The notes beneath the pieces were generated by a model. That model had not been told where the DNA came from, made no database searches, and saw nothing but the letters and a program-made list of their open reading frames with translations. From positions 62,001 to 126,000 of the forward strand of contig NZ_FMZQ01000005.1 in NCBI RefSeq assembly GCF_900102635.1: DNA of 64,000 bases, written 5' to 3'. Position numbers and translations under genes: made by a program. This document shows, one piece after another, positions 25,986-33,859 of the stretch. How positions within the stretch are numbered: the first letter of the stretch is position 1; the number at the start of each line of letters is the position of its first letter. The DNA comes from Ectopseudomonas chengduensis. GTDB lineage: Bacteria; Pseudomonadota; Gammaproteobacteria; Pseudomonadales; Pseudomonadaceae.

Positions 25986-27869
25986 TCAGGTCAGGCGGAA
26001 CTGCCTGGCGCTGCGTCCCAGTGCATCGACCTGGGATGACAGCCCATCGGTATGGCCGCCCAGGGCATGGCGCAGGTCCTTGCTCTGCCCGGTGTGCACG
26101 TGGATGGTTTCCATCTTGTCGGCGATGTCCTCGGTGGTGGTGGAAACTTCCTCGATGGCCACCACGACCTGGTTCATCTCGCCGGTCAGGCGCTCCATCG
26201 CCGAGGTGATGGCGCCGATGGCGTCGGCCACCTGCGCGGCATGTCGCTCGCTGTCGGCAGCCAGGTTCAGCCCGTTGCTCATCAACTGGTGCATGTGTCG
26301 GGTCTGTTGCTGGAACTCGCCGACGATGGCGCTGATGTCGGTGGTTGCTGCGACCGTCTTCTGCGCCAGCGAGCGCACTTCATCGGCCACCACCGAGAAA
26401 CCACGACCGGCATCACCCGCCCGGGCGGCCTCGATTGCCGCGTTGAGGGCGAGCAGGTTGGTCTGGTCGGCGAGGCTGTTGATCACATTGACGATGCCGC
26501 TGACCCGGGCGCTGCTCTGGCCGAGGGCATCGACCTGGCTGTGGGTGTCCTGAATCAGTTGCGCCAGGCGACTCATGCTGTCGACGCTGGCGGCGATCAC
26601 CTCGCCGCCGTTACGCGCGGCATCGTAAGCGCTGGTGGTGGCGGTGCCGACTTGTGCCGTGCGTTGCGCCATGTCGTTGAGGGTGGCGCTGATCTGGTGC
26701 GAGGCCGAGGCGGCCTGCTCGGTCTGCATTTCCACCTGGGTGCTGTTGTCACCCAACTGGCGCATGGCATCACCCAGGTGATGGTGCAGGCGGCTCAGCT
26801 CGCCGTTGGCACGGACCACTTCGGCAACGATGCCGCCGATGCCCTGGATCATGCGGTTGGCGGCATCGGCCAACTGGTTGAACTCGTCGCGCGGGTTGCT
26901 GCCCACCGGCAACTTGCCGGTGAGATCGCCGGAGGCGACCTGGGTGAGTAGCTGAATGACGTTGCGCAGACGGGTGACCAGGGTGCGTGAAGCCTGCAGC
27001 AAGGTGAGGCAGAGCAGGGCGGCGACAGCGAGGAAACTCAGCCCCATCATCCACAGCGCGGACAGGCGGGCCTGCTCGGCTTCCTGGGTGCGGCGCAACA
27101 ACAGGCCGCTCTGCAGCGCCTGCGCTTGTTCGTCGATGCGCGTCTGCAGTTGCTCGCCCAGTTGGCGCAGGCGCTGATTGGTCGCGTTGATGCGCTCGAT
27201 GTTGCCATGGATATCAGTGAACGCCTGGGCATAGCCCTGCACGTTCTTGCCGATCGGTGTGTCCTGCCATTCGAGATCCGCGATCTGCTCCTGCAGCTTG
27301 CCGATCGCCGTCAGGGCAATCTGGGCGAACGCCGGGTCGAAGGTCGACAGATAGTCACGTTGGCTGCTCAGAGCGCTGGTAATGAAGGGTTTGATCAGCT
27401 CGAAGCTGATCGCTTCCAACGCCTTGCCTTTTTCCGTCAATGTTTTGCGCTGGCCCTCGAAAGGCGTCAGGCCCAGGGCCTGATTGAGGTTCAGCCACTG
27501 GCGCTGTTGGGCCAGTTCCTCGAGCAGCACGGCCTGGATCTGCTGGGCGTGTTGCAAGGTGGCGTCGTCTTCCAGTGCCTGGGCTTGCGTCAACAGTTGT
27601 CCGATGAGTTCTTGCAGCTCATTGAGACCGCTGTCGAACTCTGCCTGCAGGTCGGGGGTGATCTGTTGGCGCAGTGCGTTCTGTTGCCACCAGTGGTTCA
27701 TCAACTGGGTACTGGCGCTGGCATAGGCTGCCGCCTGTTCCCTCGCCTGTAAGGCGCTGCTGACGCGATGGTTGGCCCATAACGACGCGGCCGCCATCAA
27801 GATCAGGCTGATCAGGGTGAGCGCGATAAGGGCGCGGAATTTTTGTTGCCAGGACAGTAAAAAGCTCAC
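25986..27869 (-). CDS. Methyl-accepting chemotaxis protein with large helical sensor domain
   Basis: Chemoreceptor of 627 residues. One membrane helix at about 12-30, a periplasmic ligand-binding region at about 32-270 predicted to be all helical and of a size fitting the helical bimodular (HBM) class, a second helix at about 274-296, a HAMP domain (about 297-350) and the cytoplasmic signalling domain, with the conserved tip close to [20 protein letters not shown] and [15 protein letters not shown]. No CheR-docking pentapeptide is present at the C-terminus (ends QFRLT). It lies between the OprD-type porin gene and the oxoprolinase operon on the same strand, so it may sense 5-oxoproline or a related organic acid; this is inference from context. 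Confidence 0.92.
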   Translation of the reverse strand: MSFLLSWQQKFRALIALTLISLILMAAASLWANHRVSSALQAREQAAAYASASTQLMNHWWQQNALRQQITPDLQAEFDSGLNELQELIGQLLTQAQALEDDATLQHAQQIQAVLLEELAQQRQWLNLNQALGLTPFEGQRKTLTEKGKALEAISFELIKPFITSALSSQRDYLSTFDPAFAQIALTAIGKLQEQIADLEWQDTPIGKNVQGYAQAFTDIHGNIERINATNQRLRQLGEQLQTRIDEQAQALQSGLLLRRTQEAEQARLSALWMMGLSFLAVAALLCLTLLQASRTLVTRLRNVIQLLTQVASGDLTGKLPVGSNPRDEFNQLADAANRMIQGIGGIVAEVVRANGELSRLHHHLGDAMRQLGDNSTQVEMQTEQAASASHQISATLNDMAQRTAQVGTATTSAYDAARNGGEVIAASVDSMSRLAQLIQDTHSQVDALGQSSARVSGIVNVINSLADQTNLLALNAAIEAARAGDAGRGFSVVADEVRSLAQKTVAATTDISAIVGEFQQQTRHMHQLMSNGLNLAADSERHAAQVADAIGAITSAMERLTGEMNQVVVAIEEVSTTTEDIADKMETIHVHTGQSKDLRHALGGHTDGLSSQVDALGRSARQFRLT

Positions 27870-27913
27870 GATAACGCCTCGCCATCTTCTTCAGGATGAT
27901 TCTCAGGAGTCGG

Positions 27914-27932
27914 CAAGTTGTCATACAACTTG
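27914..27932. promoter_or_regulatory. Palindromic operator candidate upstream of the chemoreceptor gene
   Basis: CAAGTTGTCATACAACTTG has perfect 8-bp arms around CAT. It lies 45 bp upstream of the chemoreceptor start codon. The TTGTNNNACAA core resembles operators of GntR-type regulators, though no such regulator is encoded in the window. Confidence 0.5.
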
Positions 27933-27970
27933 ATTAAAAGTCTATGGCCTTCTTGCTTCCCGAGAAATGC

Positions 27971-27993
27971 AAACGGGGCCGTGATGGCCCCGT
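27971..27993 (-). terminator. Terminator after the OprD-family porin gene
   Basis: Stem ACGGGGCC/GGCCCCGT with a 5-nt loop; on the minus strand it is followed by TTTGC. It lies 17 bp after the porin stop codon and separates it from the chemoreceptor gene. Confidence 0.65.
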
Positions 27994-28009
27994 CATCGGG
28001 TTGAAGTGC

Positions 28010-29233
28010 TTACCAGAGCGCCAAGGTGTAGCTGAGAATCAGGCGGTTCTCGTCGAGATCGTTGCCGAAATTGGAGCGAACGGTGGCGTTACGCCATTTC
28101 AGCCCGAGGTTCTTCAGCGGACCGTTCTGCACCACGTAGGCGATATCGGTATTGCGTTCCCATTCCTTGCCTTCGCTGCTGCGGCCGGCGACCTCGACGT
28201 TGTCGCCGGAGATGTAGCGGGTCATGAAGGTCAGGCCGGGGATGCCGATGCTGGCGAAGTTGTAGTCGTAGCGCACCTGCCAGGAACGCTCCTCGACGTT
28301 GGCGAAGTCGTTGATCTGCACGAAGTTGACCAGGAACGGGTCGCTGCTGGCGATGTACGGGAACGGATCGTCACCGCTCATGCGCTGGTAGCCGGCGCCG
28401 ACGGCGTGGCCGCCCAGGCTGTAGGTGAACATGGCGCCGAAGGCCTTGTTGTCGAGGTCGCGGAAGTTACCGTCCTCGCGGCTTTGCGAGTAGCGCAGGT
28501 CGGTCTTCAACGATTGGCCATCGCCCAGCGGCAGTACGTGCACCAGCGTGCCGTAGTACTGCTGGTAGATATCCTCGAGGGTGCCGTAGTGCAGGCCGGC
28601 GGTCAGTTGCGGGGTGAGCTTGTACTCGCCGCCACCGAACACGAAGGAATCACTGCTGCCGCCGATGCGGTTGCCGGTCATCTCGGTGTAATCGGTGGAG
28701 CTGTTGGCCTTGATGCGGTTGATCTTGCCGCCCTGCAGGGTCAGGTTGTCGATTTCCTGAACGTTCAGCAGTGCACCCTGGAAGGTCTGCGGCAGCAGGC
28801 GTGAGTCGTTGGCCGAGACGATCGGGCTGCGAAAGTGCAGGGCGCCAGCTTTCAGTGTGCTGTTGGAGACCTTCACTTTGGCGGTCAGGCCGAGCTTGGA
28901 ATACTCATCCTGCGAGCCGCCGGAGCGGTCGGCCGGGAGCAGGCCGCTGCCAGCGGTGCCGTCACCGGAGTCGAGTTTCACGCCGAGCATCCCCAATGCA
29001 TCGATACCGAAACCGACGGTGCCCTCGGTGTAGCCCGACTCCATGCGCAGCAGAAAGCCCTGCGCCCATTCTTCGGCCTTGTCACGGGCGCCGCTCTGGC
29101 GGAAGTCACGGTTGAAATAGAAGTTGCGCATCTCGACGCTGGCCTTGCTGTCAGCGATGAAATCGGCATGTGCGATGCTTGGCAGGCCGCCGCCGAGCAG
29201 CAGTGCGGATGCCAGTGGGTAATGGGGTTTCAT
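28010..29233 (-). CDS. OprD family porin, probable 5-oxoproline (OpdO-like) channel
   Basis: Protein of 407 residues from the ATG at 29233, preceded by AGGAGACACTGCACC. Signal peptide MKPHYPLASALLLGGGLPSI...AHA, cleaved near residue 23. The mature start DFIADSKASVEMRNFYFNRD is the hallmark N-terminus of the OprD/Opd family, and the sequence continues as an 18-strand barrel ending LILSYTLALW. Members of this family are substrate-specific channels for amino acids or carboxylates. In P. aeruginosa OpdO, a pyroglutamate channel, is encoded beside pxp-type genes (recalled), so this protein probably imports 5-oxoproline across the outer membrane. Its promoter shares a motif with pxpA and the TRAP operon. 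Confidence 0.9.
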   Translation of the reverse strand: MKPHYPLASALLLGGGLPSIAHADFIADSKASVEMRNFYFNRDFRQSGARDKAEEWAQGFLLRMESGYTEGTVGFGIDALGMLGVKLDSGDGTAGSGLLPADRSGGSQDEYSKLGLTAKVKVSNSTLKAGALHFRSPIVSANDSRLLPQTFQGALLNVQEIDNLTLQGGKINRIKANSSTDYTEMTGNRIGGSSDSFVFGGGEYKLTPQLTAGLHYGTLEDIYQQYYGTLVHVLPLGDGQSLKTDLRYSQSREDGNFRDLDNKAFGAMFTYSLGGHAVGAGYQRMSGDDPFPYIASSDPFLVNFVQINDFANVEERSWQVRYDYNFASIGIPGLTFMTRYISGDNVEVAGRSSEGKEWERNTDIAYVVQNGPLKNLGLKWRNATVRSNFGNDLDENRLILSYTLALW

Positions 29234-29359
29234 GGTGCAGTGTCTCCTGTTGGGAGCGCGCAGCCGACGTGAGCGGCTGCTTGGCAGAGCGCGTTTTGAA
29301 TGATGTTGTTGTGGTCTGCGCAGAGCGCGGCGCCATTCTTCAAAGCGTTGTTCGGCGGC

Positions 29360-29396
29360 GTCCAACGAGAAAAAACAGGGGGCCAGCGATAGGAAA
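29360..29396 (-). promoter_or_regulatory. Shared promoter module upstream of the OprD-family porin gene
   Basis: Minus-strand TTTCCTAT, then a 25-bp gap after TTTCC, then GTTGGAC. It continues with GCCGCC as at pxpA (GCCTCC), so the match covers both halves and the downstream flank. It lies in the divergent region between the porin gene and the LysR gene, where a LysR protein would normally bind. Confidence 0.55.
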
Positions 29397-29504
29397 ATTC
29401 ATCGGCTGGGCGAAAAACCTCTGGCATACAACCTGCTACGCCTGAGGCTGCGTGGGCGCTGCAAATCAGCCCCTGAGAAGAACATTGCGAAGAGGCGTTA
29501 CGGC

Positions 29505-30449
29505 ATGAATCTGAGATTTCTCGAGACCTTCGTCTGGGTGGCACGGCTCAAGAGCTTCCGCCTGACAGCCGAGAAGCTGTTCAGCACCCAGGCGTCCATT
29601 TCCAGCCGTATCGCCGCGCTCGAGGATGAACTCGGCACGCGTCTTTTTCTGCGTGACTCCAAAGGCGTATCGCTGACCCCGGAAGGGCAGAAGGTGCTCG
29701 AATATGCCGAGCGTATGATCGACACCATGCAGGCCTTGAAGCAGTCGATCAGCGATACCGGCAACATTCAGGGGCGTATTCGCGTCGGGGCTATGGATAC
29801 CGTCATTCACACATGGTTGAGTCCGTTCGTAACACGGGTGATGGAGCGCTACCCCGCGGTGGAGATCGAGCTGACGGCCGACACCGCGCGCAATCTCAAC
29901 GAGCAATTGCTCAAGGGCTATCTGGATATCGTGTTCCAGACCGACATGGTCAACGGCGACAGCGTGCGCAATCTGGAACTGGCTGCCTTTCCGGTGCGCT
30001 GGATCGTCCCGACCGGTTCGTTGTACCACCGCAGCTATGCCTCGATGGAGGAGCTGGCGCGTGAGCGCATCATCACCTTCTCGAAGAATTCGCGGCCGCA
30101 TCAGGACATTCTCAACCTGCTGCATGCCGGCAGCGTCAGTGCGCCACGCATCAATTGCGTCAACTCCATCGCCGCGATGACGCGTCTGGTGCGCGACGGT
30201 TTCGGTATCGGCGCGCTGCCGCCAGCGCTGGTGCATGACGAACTCAAGCAAGGCCTGCTGACCATTCTCGACGAGGTTCCCGAGCCGCCGCCCTTGCCGG
30301 TGGTCGCCACCTGGCGTACAGGCGTGGGGCTGGAGCTCAGCGAGGACATCATCGCCCTGGCCTGCGAAGCACTGGACGTCTACGCCGAGGAAATGGGCGA
30401 AGCCTGCATGGCACGAGTCGCGCCAGCGCCGGAACAGCAAAGCGCCTGA
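29505..30449 (+). CDS. LysR family transcriptional regulator
   Basis: Protein of 314 residues. N-terminal helix-turn-helix within residues 1-60 (MNLRFLETFVWVARLKSFRL, then TAEKLFSTQASISSRIAALE), followed by the substrate-binding domain (about 90-300; GRIRVGAMDTVIHTWLSPFV begins it). It is divergent from the OprD-family porin gene and immediately upstream of the TRAP transporter operon on the same strand. The position fits a local activator of the pxpABC, porin and TRAP genes, with 5-oxoproline or a similar compound as inducer. That assignment rests on context and the shared promoter motif. Confidence 0.9.
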   Translation: MNLRFLETFVWVARLKSFRLTAEKLFSTQASISSRIAALEDELGTRLFLRDSKGVSLTPEGQKVLEYAERMIDTMQALKQSISDTGNIQGRIRVGAMDTVIHTWLSPFVTRVMERYPAVEIELTADTARNLNEQLLKGYLDIVFQTDMVNGDSVRNLELAAFPVRWIVPTGSLYHRSYASMEELARERIITFSKNSRPHQDILNLLHAGSVSAPRINCVNSIAAMTRLVRDGFGIGALPPALVHDELKQGLLTILDEVPEPPPLPVVATWRTGVGLELSEDIIALACEALDVYAEEMGEACMARVAPAPEQQSA

Positions 30450-30538
30450 ACACCCCCATTCAGCTTCTGCGGGCCTGGAAACGGCTGCCCGCTGCTGGTG
30501 CATTTGTCGCGAAAACGCCCCTTTTCATCCCATAACGA

Positions 30539-30574
30539 TTTCCGATCATGCGCCTCCGGTTTTTCTAGTTGGAC
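30539..30574 (+). promoter_or_regulatory. Shared promoter module upstream of the TRAP transporter operon
   Basis: TTTCCGAT, then a 24-bp gap after TTTCC, then GTTGGAC. The 12 bases before GTTGGAC are T-rich as at the porin promoter (TTTTTCTA against TTTTTTCTC). It lies 84 bp upstream of the binding-protein start codon. Confidence 0.55.
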
Positions 30575-30657
30575 AGGGTAGGGCGATGCGCTGAGACTCG
30601 AAATCGTCTTCCAGCCGCGCCTTGCGGCGCACAAAAAACAATGAACAGGAGAGCACC

Positions 30658-31635
30658 ATGAAAAGCATCGCATCGCGTTTCGCCATTACCGCTCTGGCTT
30701 GCGCACTGGGCTTCGGTGCCCAGGCCGCCGAGCGCTGGAACATGACCGCCGAGAACCCCGATGGCAACTTCATCACCACCGTGGCCAAGGAGTTCGCCCA
30801 GGATGTGGAGAAAGCCAGTAACGGCGAACTGCTTATTCGCGTGCACGCCAACTCGGTGCTGTTCAAGCGCCCCGAGGTCAAGCGCGCCGTACAGACCGGC
30901 CAGGTGCAGGTGGGCGACGTACTGATGTCAGTGCTGGGTAACGAAGATCCGATCTTCGAAATCGACAGCGTGCCGTTTCTGGTGCGCAACTACGAGCAGG
31001 CCCAGGCCCTGTGGGACGCGAGCCGCCCGGCTGTGGAAGAGCGCCTGGCCAAGCAGGGCATCAAGCTGCTGTACGCCATGCCCTGGTCGCCGCAGAGCAT
31101 CTTCACCAAGACGCCGATCGCGAGCATGGATGACTTCAAGGGTATGAAGTTTCGTGCCTACAACCCGGCCACTTCGCGCATGACCGAATTGATGGGCGCA
31201 GTGCCGACCGTGATCCAGACCGGCGAAATACCGCAAGCCTTCAGCACCGGCATGATCAACGGCATGCTCACCTCGCCGACCACAGGTGTCGACTCCCAGG
31301 CCTGGGACTTCTCCTCCTACTACTATGACGTCAAGGCGTTCATTCCGAAGAACTTCGTCATCGTCAACGCGCGTGCCTTCGCCCGCCTGCCGGAAGCGAC
31401 CCAGGCTGCCGTGCTGGCTGCCGCTGAGCGTGCCGAAAAACGTGGCTGGGCGATTGCCCAGGAAAAGACCAGTGAGCTGGTCAAGACCCTGGCCGACAAT
31501 GGCATGCAGGTATCCGAGCAGGCCCCGGCGGCGGTGGAGAGCGGCTTCGAGCAGATCGGCCAGAGCATGGCCGATGAGTGGCTCAAGCGTGCTGGTGCCG
31601 ATGGCAAGGCGATTCTCGATACCTACCAGCCGTGA
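30658..31635 (+). CDS. TRAP transporter substrate-binding protein (DctP family)
   Basis: Periplasmic binding protein of 325 residues. Start ATG at 30658 follows ACAGGAGAGCACC; an in-frame ATG at 30622 was rejected because it lacks a good site and would delay the signal peptide. Signal peptide MKSIASRFAITALACALGFG with cleavage near AQAA (residue 24). The conserved Arg of the family, which salt-bridges a ligand carboxylate, is R166 in KGMKFRAYNP, followed by the VIQTGEIPQAFSTGMINGML block. The ligand is therefore probably an organic acid; from its neighbours 5-oxoproline is the best guess. A terminator-like hairpin separates it from the membrane subunits. Confidence 0.92.
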   Translation: MKSIASRFAITALACALGFGAQAAERWNMTAENPDGNFITTVAKEFAQDVEKASNGELLIRVHANSVLFKRPEVKRAVQTGQVQVGDVLMSVLGNEDPIFEIDSVPFLVRNYEQAQALWDASRPAVEERLAKQGIKLLYAMPWSPQSIFTKTPIASMDDFKGMKFRAYNPATSRMTELMGAVPTVIQTGEIPQAFSTGMINGMLTSPTTGVDSQAWDFSSYYYDVKAFIPKNFVIVNARAFARLPEATQAAVLAAAERAEKRGWAIAQEKTSELVKTLADNGMQVSEQAPAAVESGFEQIGQSMADEWLKRAGADGKAILDTYQP

Positions 31636-31642
31636 TTCTGCT

Positions 31643-31672
31643 GCCCGCCGCGCTGGTTGCGGCGGGCTTTTC
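31643..31672 (+). terminator. Attenuating hairpin between TRAP binding-protein and membrane genes
   Basis: Stem GCCCGCCGC/GCGGCGGGC followed by TTTT. Its position after the binding-protein gene fits partial termination, giving more binding protein than membrane subunits. Confidence 0.7.
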
Positions 31673-31701
31673 TCGTGGCTTGACCAGGGAGCCCGTTGTT
31701 A

Positions 31702-32208
31702 ATGACCCCACTGCACAAGCTCTACACCCTGTCCGGATGGTTGTCCGGCGTGTTTCTCGTCCTGATCTGTGTGCTGGTCGTGGCGCAGATCGTCGCCCGC
31801 CAACTGGGCACCATGGTGCCCGCCGCCGATGAGTTCGCCGCCTACGCGATGGCCGCATCGGGCTTTCTCGCCTTGCCCTACGCCCTGCAACGTGGCGCGC
31901 ACATCCGTGTGGAACTGCTGTTGCGCCTGCTGCCCGCTGGCGGTCGCCTTGTGGTCGATGTATTGGCCACGCTGGTCGGTTTGGGGATCGCCACCTATAT
32001 GGCCTGGTACTGCGCGTTGTTCGTGCTGGAGTCCTACGAGTTCAAGGAAGTGTCGCCCGGCCTGTTGCCGATTCCCATGTGGCTGCCACAGCTGCCGATG
32101 CTGCTGGGCACGCTGATTCTGGTGGTGGCGATGGCCGAGCGCCTGGTGCTGGTCTGCCAGGGCAAGCGCTTCGAAGCTGTCGAAGCCGGTACGGCGATGA
32201 GCGAGTGA
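31702..32208 (+). CDS. TRAP transporter small membrane subunit (DctQ family)
   Basis: Protein of 168 residues with four predicted helices (about 12-32, 45-62, 83-105 and 128-148). The DctQ signature VVAQIVARQLGTMVPAADEF lies after helix 1. The ATG at 31702 is chosen over an in-frame TTG two codons upstream. It forms the inner-membrane complex with the DctM-type subunit encoded 46 bp downstream. Confidence 0.9.
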   Translation: MTPLHKLYTLSGWLSGVFLVLICVLVVAQIVARQLGTMVPAADEFAAYAMAASGFLALPYALQRGAHIRVELLLRLLPAGGRLVVDVLATLVGLGIATYMAWYCALFVLESYEFKEVSPGLLPIPMWLPQLPMLLGTLILVVAMAERLVLVCQGKRFEAVEAGTAMSE

Positions 32209-32254
32209 GCCCACTGGCTCGACCCTTAATTGCGGCCAGCGCCGCACTGCATTC

Positions 32255-33571
32255 GTGAGTGAACCCGTGGACTACACAATCATTACAATCACCCTGCTGC
32301 TGGCGCTGTTCGTGCTGCTTGGCGGCGGCGTCTGGGTTGCCCTGTCGTTGCTCGGCGTTGGCATCATCGGCATGGAGCTGTTCGGCGGTGCGCCGGCCGG
32401 CTCGATCCTCGCTTCCACCAGTTGGGCTTCCAGCGCCAGCTGGACATTGACGGCGCTGCCGCTGTTCATCTGGATGGGCGAGATTCTCTATCGCACCCGA
32501 CTTTCCGAAGACATGTTCAATGGCCTGGCGCCGTGGATGCGGGGCCTGCCGGGGCGGTTGTTGCACGTCAACGTATTCGGCTGCGGTCTGTTCGCCGCGG
32601 TCAGTGGCTCTTCCGCTGCCACCGCCGCCACCATCGGCCGTATCTCTCTGCCCGAGCTGAAGTCGCGCGGTTATCCGGAATCCATCGCCATGGGCTCGCT
32701 GGCCGGTGCCGGCACGCTCGGTTTGCTGATTCCGCCGTCGATCATGATGATCGTCTATGGCGTGGCGGCGCAGGTATCGATCTCGCGCCTGTTCATCGCC
32801 GGCATTCTGCCGGGCCTGCTGCTGCTGGCGATTTTCAGCGGCTACCTGATGCTCTGGTCTGCCTGCAATCGCAGCAAGCTGCCGGAGGAGGGCGAGCGCC
32901 TGCCGTTCATGGACAAACTGCGCCGAGCCAAACTGCTGATTCCGGTGCTAGGGCTGATCGTCGCGGTGATCGGTTCGATCTACGGCGGCATCGCCACGGC
33001 CACCGAGGCAGCGGCGGTGGGTGTGGTCGGTGCGCTGCTGATCGCGCTGGTCTCGGGGGCGCTGACCCGGGAAACCTTCATGGCCAGCCTGATGGGCGCG
33101 GTGTCCACCTCGTGCATGATCTTCTTCATCCTGCTCGGCGCGGCGTACCTGACCTCGGCCATGAGCTTCACCGGCCTGCCGGCGGCGCTGGCCGACTGGA
33201 TCATCGCCAAACAGCTGTCGCCGTACCTGTTGCTGCTGGCGTTGACGTTGTTCTTCATCGCCCTGGGCTGCTTCCTCGACGGCATCTCGATCATCCTGCT
33301 GACCACCGCAGTGATTCTGCCGGCGGTGCAGGCTGCCGGGATCGATCTGCTGTGGTTCGGCATCTTCGTCATCCTGGTGGTGGAAATGGCGCAGATCACC
33401 CCGCCGGTGGGTTTCAACCTGTTCGTCATCCAGAACCTCACCGGGCGCAACCTGGGCGCGGTGGCGCGCGCCAGTTTCCCGTTCTTCCTCCTGCTGGTGC
33501 TGGCGGCGATCCTCATCACCTTGTTCCCGCAGATCGTGCTGGCGCTGCCCCAAGCGATGCGCGGCACCTGA
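32255..33571 (+). CDS. TRAP transporter large permease subunit (DctM family)
   Basis: Inner-membrane sodium-coupled permease of about 438 residues, with 11-12 helices. Family motifs visible: SGSSAATAATIGRI and LAGAGTLGLLIPPSIMMIVY in the first half, and GCFLDGISIILLTTAVILPA and QITPPVGFNLFVIQN in the second. The start is taken as GTG at 32255; a GTG at 32267 is an alternative, and neither has a strong ribosome-binding site. It imports the ligand delivered by the binding protein. Confidence 0.92.
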   Translation: MSEPVDYTIITITLLLALFVLLGGGVWVALSLLGVGIIGMELFGGAPAGSILASTSWASSASWTLTALPLFIWMGEILYRTRLSEDMFNGLAPWMRGLPGRLLHVNVFGCGLFAAVSGSSAATAATIGRISLPELKSRGYPESIAMGSLAGAGTLGLLIPPSIMMIVYGVAAQVSISRLFIAGILPGLLLLAIFSGYLMLWSACNRSKLPEEGERLPFMDKLRRAKLLIPVLGLIVAVIGSIYGGIATATEAAAVGVVGALLIALVSGALTRETFMASLMGAVSTSCMIFFILLGAAYLTSAMSFTGLPAALADWIIAKQLSPYLLLLALTLFFIALGCFLDGISIILLTTAVILPAVQAAGIDLLWFGIFVILVVEMAQITPPVGFNLFVIQNLTGRNLGAVARASFPFFLLLVLAAILITLFPQIVLALPQAMRGT

Positions 33572-33582
33572 TCTCTCTCCCT

Positions 33583-33620
33583 GGCCCGCTCGCGCTCCGC
33601 TTGCGGGCCATGGCTTTTTC
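33583..33620 (+). terminator. Terminator after the TRAP operon
   Basis: Stem GGCCCGC/GCGGGCC (33583-33589 and 33603-33609) followed by a T-rich run (CTTTTTCTTTTT). The remaining gap to 33859 holds no recognisable gene and presumably the promoter of the glutamate dehydrogenase gene. Confidence 0.65.
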
Positions 33621-33859
33621 TTTTTGCACCGTGCCGGTGCAGCCTTGAAAGAAAATGTCGCAGCGCCGCAAGCGGTTGCGGGCCATCCCTCGTTAAGCTC
33701 GCTGGCTATATGTGACCAGTCGGTCGCTCCCTTCACGCCGGTCCGCATGCGACTCGCAAGTGTCATCGTCGCTTCATGGACTAACGTTGAACTAACACCC
33801 AGCGACAGCGATAGCGATCCAGACTTCCTGTCGAACCACCAGCCCAATGGAGCAAAACC

